The notes under the pieces are model-generated. The model had not been told where the DNA came from. It saw only the letters and a list, made by a program, of their open reading frames with translations, and did no database searches. A program made the translations under genes and the position numbers. Shown here one piece after another: positions 60,108-64,000 of a stretch of 64,000 nucleotides of DNA. Location: contig CM067534.1 of NCBI GenBank assembly GCA_034509925.1, positions 2,210,501 through 2,274,500 of the forward strand, written 5' to 3'. This DNA is from Hirudinaria manillensis (lineage: Eukaryota > Annelida > Clitellata > Hirudinida > Hirudinidae). Numbering within the stretch: the first letter of the stretch is position 1; every line of letters starts with the position of its first letter.

Positions 60108-60240
60108 TGTGCAGTCCATCAGATTATTTCCTGGTTTATCCGTGCAAATAATTCTTTTTCTTGAGTTTATTCATAAATATAGCATTATTATAATAACCAG
60201 ACTTAAGTACTTAATTATGTTGATTAAATGCTAAAATATT
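60108..60240 (+). repeat. Dispersed repeat shared with 33232-33350
   Basis: CTGGTTTATCCGTGCAAATA, AGCATTATTATAATAACCAG and ACTTAAGTACTTAATTATGT match the other copy; type unknown. Confidence 0.6.
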
Positions 60241-60987
60241 TTTACATCAATGTACGACAAACATATTGATTTAAAAAAAAGACTTGAATTTGATAATACT
60301 TCTCCAATTCTTTATCATTTATATTATTTTTTTGTGCCAATAAAACATCAAATTTTTGAGTCTGAATTATGCTGGAAAAAATTGTTTTGGGACTCTGATG
60401 CTAAATGACTAATCCACTAAAATGTTATTACCTAATTCACAATTTCCAGTATTCATGACACCCATTGACATTGAAATGTTGCCATACTCTCTGAATACTT
60501 CATCATTGATCTAAAGTAATTTCAAATAGGATGGTGCAACTCATGCCAACATGGTGTCGCTACCATTGTTGATTGTTCAAACTTTCAAGCACTCTCATCT
60601 TTCAGTCTATTAAATCACTGTTAATTATCACAAATGTTAAAAGTATTATTTTTCTTCAATTTAAGCATTCAGTTGGTTTGTACCAGAAGTATCCTAGATC
60701 TGTCAAAACATTATACAGTTCTAGAAAAAATGTTATGGCCTACCCATTTTTATTACATAACTTCCTTATAAATAAACATATCTTGCTGTAACTTACAGCA
60801 ATTATGTAACTTATTGTTTATGGATATCCTGCAAAATTTCTTTTTATGTAATGGAATTCTCTTATAGTAATTAATGGTATTTTCAATCATTTAAAAAAAG
60901 TTAGTGGCCAGCAAAAAATATATTGACAAAAAGGTATGGCCATGGCCTTATTCAGAAAGTATCATTTACACTACCATATTAATAACT

Positions 60988-61010
60988 CATATTCATTCAT
61001 TCATTCATTC
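60988..61010 (+). repeat. (ATTC)n microsatellite forming a splice acceptor tract
   Basis: ATTCATTCATTCATTCATTC directly precedes the AG of the TBC1D15-like acceptor (exon begins 61013), so the repeat is the polypyrimidine-like tract. Confidence 0.85.
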
Positions 61011-61012
61011 AG

Positions 61013-61830
61013 ATATTGCTGAAAATTGACAAAGTTTATATCCATGAATCAACTCCTGAAGCCAATGAGGACATTCATTATCCAGGAACAATATATATAT
61101 TTGAAAAGGTAACTTCAATGATTGTTTTTAATCACATGTGCCATAATTACTGATTTATTGTTACAAAGTCTGAGGGCAAATTTCTTGAGTGGGTAGCTGA
61201 TGAATTTCAGAGCTTGATGAGCAAAATGTCATCATTGAAGACATTCGAAGATTCAAGTAGATATTAATTATATGAATTATTGTTCACTTTAACATATTTT
61301 AAATATTTTAATAGGGCGTAGTCCATCGAAAATGCGTCGGTTTGTGGTCAATTTTGACATAGAGGATCTAAAAAGCATTAGGAAAAGCAGACCAACATTA
61401 GGATGGCCAAGACTCATTTTCATTTTGAAATGTGGTACAACATGTCCTGCTCTGCACTTTCATGATGGAAAGTGTCAATCTGTGATAAATGAATTGCAAA
61501 AGTATCTTCATATCAGCAGGTTCTACTTTTATTATTTTGTCCTTAAAGTTTGCATAATTTTTTAACCAGATTTGCTATGATTAGAGTGGAGAGACTTTTA
61601 TAATTATTTATTAAATCAGTGTCGGATCACAGTATTAAAATTGGTTTAAATAAATGTTACTTACAGACTTACACCTGACCTGATTATTTTGTGTATTTTA
61701 TTTGTGTACCAGGTCATCTCAGGATTCAAATTTACTTATCGTAGCTAAAGTGAGTGAAACCTCCCAGGTCAAACAGGTTTCAAAGAATTATGTTGATTTA
61801 ATCTTGAGGAATGATTCTGAATCTTGGATG
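61013..61830 (+). CDS. TBC1D15/TBC1D17-like Rab GTPase-activating protein, N-terminal exons (partial)
   Basis: TBC1D15 and TBC1D17 are Rab7-family GAPs working at late endosomes and mitochondria. Four exons are visible: 61013-61108, 61169-61256, 61315-61519 and 61713-61830, adding to 169 codons with all phases closing. They cover the N-terminal PH-like Rab-binding region, not the catalytic TBC domain. Matches to the family in order are KIDKVYIHES (human KIIYEQEGVYIHSS), GTIYIFEK, GKFLEWV, FDIEDLKSIRKSRPTLGW then PRLIFILK, and PALHFHDGK followed by INELQKYLHISR and SSQDSNLLIV. The last exon then reads KNYVDLILRNDSESWM. Neither the start codon nor the TBC exons (RxxxW, YxQ) were found; the TBC part should be to the right of the window. 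The downstream intron holds piggyBac-like and Tc-like insertions. Confidence 0.85.
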
Positions 61831-61986
61831 GTAACCATGTTTATTTATTGATGGTTTTTTATTAGCATTTCTTTTTTGACCTATTGGATATCATATAATC
61901 ATAGATGGTGCACTTAATTTTATGAATTAAGTTTTCCAATGATATCTGACAAGGTAATGTGGATCACATAGACCAGTGGTATTCAA

Positions 61987-62960
61987 TTAACCCTTGGATG
62001 CCCAAAGGGGGGTACAATTGTACTCCAATGTTTGTTTTTTTGAGACTGCGTTTTTTAAATTTTGTCATAAATGTTTGTGAAAATTATTTTCAGCATGTCT
62101 GTTACAATGTCATGCAAACATTTTTTGGCAAAAGTTAAACACATCTTTTTTACAAACATTCAAAAATGTAAAAATAATACTGCATCCATTATGGTTGTGT
62201 TATATACTATAAAATATGCAAATCTGAGTTGAGAACATAACAGCTGCTTTGAAGCATTGAACTCCAGCCAGCCCATGGTGTTCCTGACAAAGAAAATAAC
62301 TATTGTGCAATTGAGTTATTGGGTTAGAATTTTGAAAAAAAATATTACAATTTTATTTGAAGATTAGATCTACAAGTTTAGATCATAAATACAATTATAT
62401 ACGTTATGCGATAGACTGAAGAAATGTAAAAAGGAGCATAACATGAAGAAAATAAAAAATGTTAAAGCTTTTAACTGTACAATAATTATGAACTATAATA
62501 ATTCCTTTTGGGCATCCTTGATTTCACCATTATATATTTTTTCTTTTTCCAATTTGTGTAGTGTTGTTAATTTTGGTGTCTCCAAAATAGATGATGTTGT
62601 ATCTAGGTTTTTTGACAACAAAAATGAGTGATTTTATGTTATAAGTGTTGCTAAACTTTCACATCAATTTGATTATGTTTGACACTAAATAGTCAATATT
62701 TACTTATGAATAATTGTGGGAAAATACCAATTTTAGTTAAATATGTACAAAATTTTAATTTTAAAACAATTAAAATTGGCAAAACATAGCCCTCCTGCAT
62801 GGCACCACTCTCCACAGAGGTCCCTTGTTTGTAACCATTGCCACATGGCACTGTTTAGTAATTGTTTAATGAAAATTATATTTTGTATTCCCTGAACCTA
62901 TTGACTGGTAAAACATTATTAATAACAAACTTGATGCTCAGTAGATGCTGGCTAATTATA
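61987..62960 (+). mobile_element. piggyBac-like element, copy A, with intact left end
   Basis: TTAA at 61987-61990 is followed by CCCTTGGATGCCCAAAGGGG and a subterminal palindrome GGGGTACAATTGTACTCC. The interior shares blocks with copies B and C (62400-62955: ACTGAAGAAATGT, CTGCATGGCACCACTC, CCTTGTTTGTAACCATTGCC) and D (62010-62160). The right terminus has decayed. Frame 62443-62631 (KKIKNVKAFNCTIIMNYNNS) is short and not a transposase. It sits in an intron of the TBC1D15-like gene. Confidence 0.65.
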
Positions 62961-63084
62961 AAGAGTGAAGGACAATGTTTTAAGCGTGACATTGCGTTAT
63001 AATAAAATGTTTATAAAATGATTGAAACTCTTACGAGATTAAGTGTTTAGTCAGAAAACCATGAAGCAGAGCTAGAGAAATCTC

Positions 63085-63740
63085 AAAAGTGACTTCATAA
63101 GGAGAGTAAGCATATAAGCAGCTGAACGAGAAATTGTATTTTAATGTCCACATCACAAAAGTTTGCAACCAGTTAAATTTCAGTAGTCAGCTTGACATAA
63201 AGAGGCTTGCTCTTACATTGAATGATTGCCACAAGGAAAGGTGTCACTCTTTGATGGTCAGTTTCAGTGAATTTGGGATCATGTGATTTTCTGAAATGAG
63301 AAAAAATTTAGCCTAGATGGCTCAGATGGGTAGAAACATTAATGGCTTGTCATCAGAAGAGAAAAAGGACATAAATTTTAACAGGAAATATAAAGTTCCA
63401 CAATGGCCTGGGAAGAATTTCATTATTTAGGAACATCATCTTGCTGTACCTCAGTGGAAGGCATAATTATCCAAAATATGTCAAAATGCTCAAGGACCAT
63501 CTCCTTTTTTTGGAACAAATTAGTATGCATTCCAGCAAGATAATGTTCTGATTCATGCTCCAAAGGCAGAAAATCTCTTTTCCAGGATGCTAGTTATCAA
63601 ATGGCCTGCATGTTCACCTGATATAAATTAATTTTAAATCCAGTTGTCTTCTGAGATCTTTGAAGCAAGAGGTTCCAAATAGGACAATGAAAAAAAATTA
63701 AAAGTCAATTTAGAATGCTTGGAGGAAAATGTCATTCATG
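63085..63740 (+). pseudogene. Tc1/mariner-type transposase relic
   Basis: Across broken frames the plus strand gives LTLNDCHKER, then NEKKFSLDGSDG (the S-DEKKF-LDG-DG block with first catalytic Asp changed to Asn), PKYVKMLKDHLL, and FQQDNVLIHAPKAENLFSRM then LVIKWPACSPDIN (second and third catalytic blocks, DN.P.H and W...SPD.N). Stops and shifts separate them. No terminal repeats were seen. Part of the same repeat is at 23860-24080. Confidence 0.65.
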
Positions 63741-64000
63741 AAAAAATGAATAATAAATAATCTTATTTTCAACAAAAAAAGAACAATATTAATATTATTG
63801 AAACATTATTTTATCTGATTTTAAATAATGTTTTTTTGACAAACATTTTAATGTTCTAAAGAAAAGGTCTAAATTTTTCTATAGACTGCCATAACAATGT
63901 TAGTGAAACATCTTAGAAATATTCAGAAATGGCATATTTTTTTAATGGAAGTCTCAGTTATTTTTTATATTGTTTATAAGCTACCAAGAGTTGTAATTTA
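63741..64000. other. AT-rich end of window
   Basis: No coding or repeat structure recognised in the last 260 nt; probably intron of the TBC1D15-like gene. Confidence 0.35.

Larger units (their letters stand above)
59481..61012. other. 5' flank or first intron of the TBC1D15-like gene
   Basis: The first coding exon of the Rab-GAP, with its ATG, should be here or farther upstream, but I could not identify it. A dispersed repeat is at 60108-60240. A minus-strand exon-like frame at 60445-60515 was considered and not accepted. Confidence 0.4.

Noticed and set aside
60445-60515. Minus-strand exon-like frame INDEVFREYGNISMSMG after TTTAG
   Set aside because: It resembles the PDZ-gene exon start DDEVF only over five residues, is 31 kb upstream of that gene's own start, and has no partner exons.

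Overview
This is nuclear DNA from an animal. It is AT-rich, its genes are split by spliceosomal introns (44 to about 4,100 nt), and it carries the animal-specific families BMP2/4, voltage-gated sodium channel, SVOP and MUPP1/PATJ. Transposon relics of many classes are scattered throughout. Many introns are only 44 to about 80 nt. Several genes have a splice-acceptor-like motif just 5' of the ATG, which would fit spliced-leader trans-splicing. I cannot name the species; a TE-laden, AT-rich invertebrate is the safest statement. There are no rRNA genes, CRISPR arrays or prokaryotic operons.

Gene order: (1) the N-terminal exon of a voltage-gated sodium channel alpha subunit, minus strand, 1859-2155; (2) a complete 16-exon SVOP-type MFS transporter, minus, 4268-8682; (3) a complete two-exon BMP2/4/Dpp ligand, minus, 9481-11013, followed upstream by a gene-poor stretch of several kb; (4) a complete 11-exon protein with three PDZ domains resembling the C-terminal part of MUPP1/PATJ, minus, 19665-29506; (5) the meiotic MutS homologue MSH4, plus, 34056 to about 47280 or 48093, spread over 14 kb with two apparent 13-nt microexons; (6) the 5' part of a TBC1D15/17-type Rab-GAP, plus, 61013-61830, running off the window. 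I rebuilt exons by hand from splice signals, reading-frame phase and remembered family alignments. Every junction inside genes 2, 3, 4 and 6 closes in frame; MSH4 has one missing exon and an uncertain 3' end.

Between and inside the genes lie degenerate mobile elements: a BEL/Pao LTR element with both LTRs (35140-38030), a Ty3/gypsy integrase relic (41720-42560), an R2-like non-LTR element flanked by roughly 70-bp direct repeats (48921-51091), CR1/Jockey-like fragments (53228-53640, 54050-54365, 55235-55645), a Tc1/mariner element with TIRs and TA duplication (51971-53765) carrying a nested CR1 tail, a second Tc-like relic near 63 kb, pogo/Tigger copies (21 kb, 58 kb, an end at 27 kb), a hAT C-terminal relic (18 kb), a Mutator/FLYWCH-like relic (26 kb), and at least four pieces of one piggyBac-like family with TTAA-flanked ends.

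The genes do not form a pathway. SVOP and the sodium channel are membrane proteins usually linked to excitable or secretory cells, BMP is a secreted morphogen, the PDZ protein a polarity or junction scaffold, MSH4 a meiotic crossover factor and TBC1D15 a Rab7-type GAP. No clear new system emerged. The best leads are the MSH4 microexons, the acceptor-before-ATG pattern, the self-contained three-PDZ gene, and several non-autonomous repeat families.
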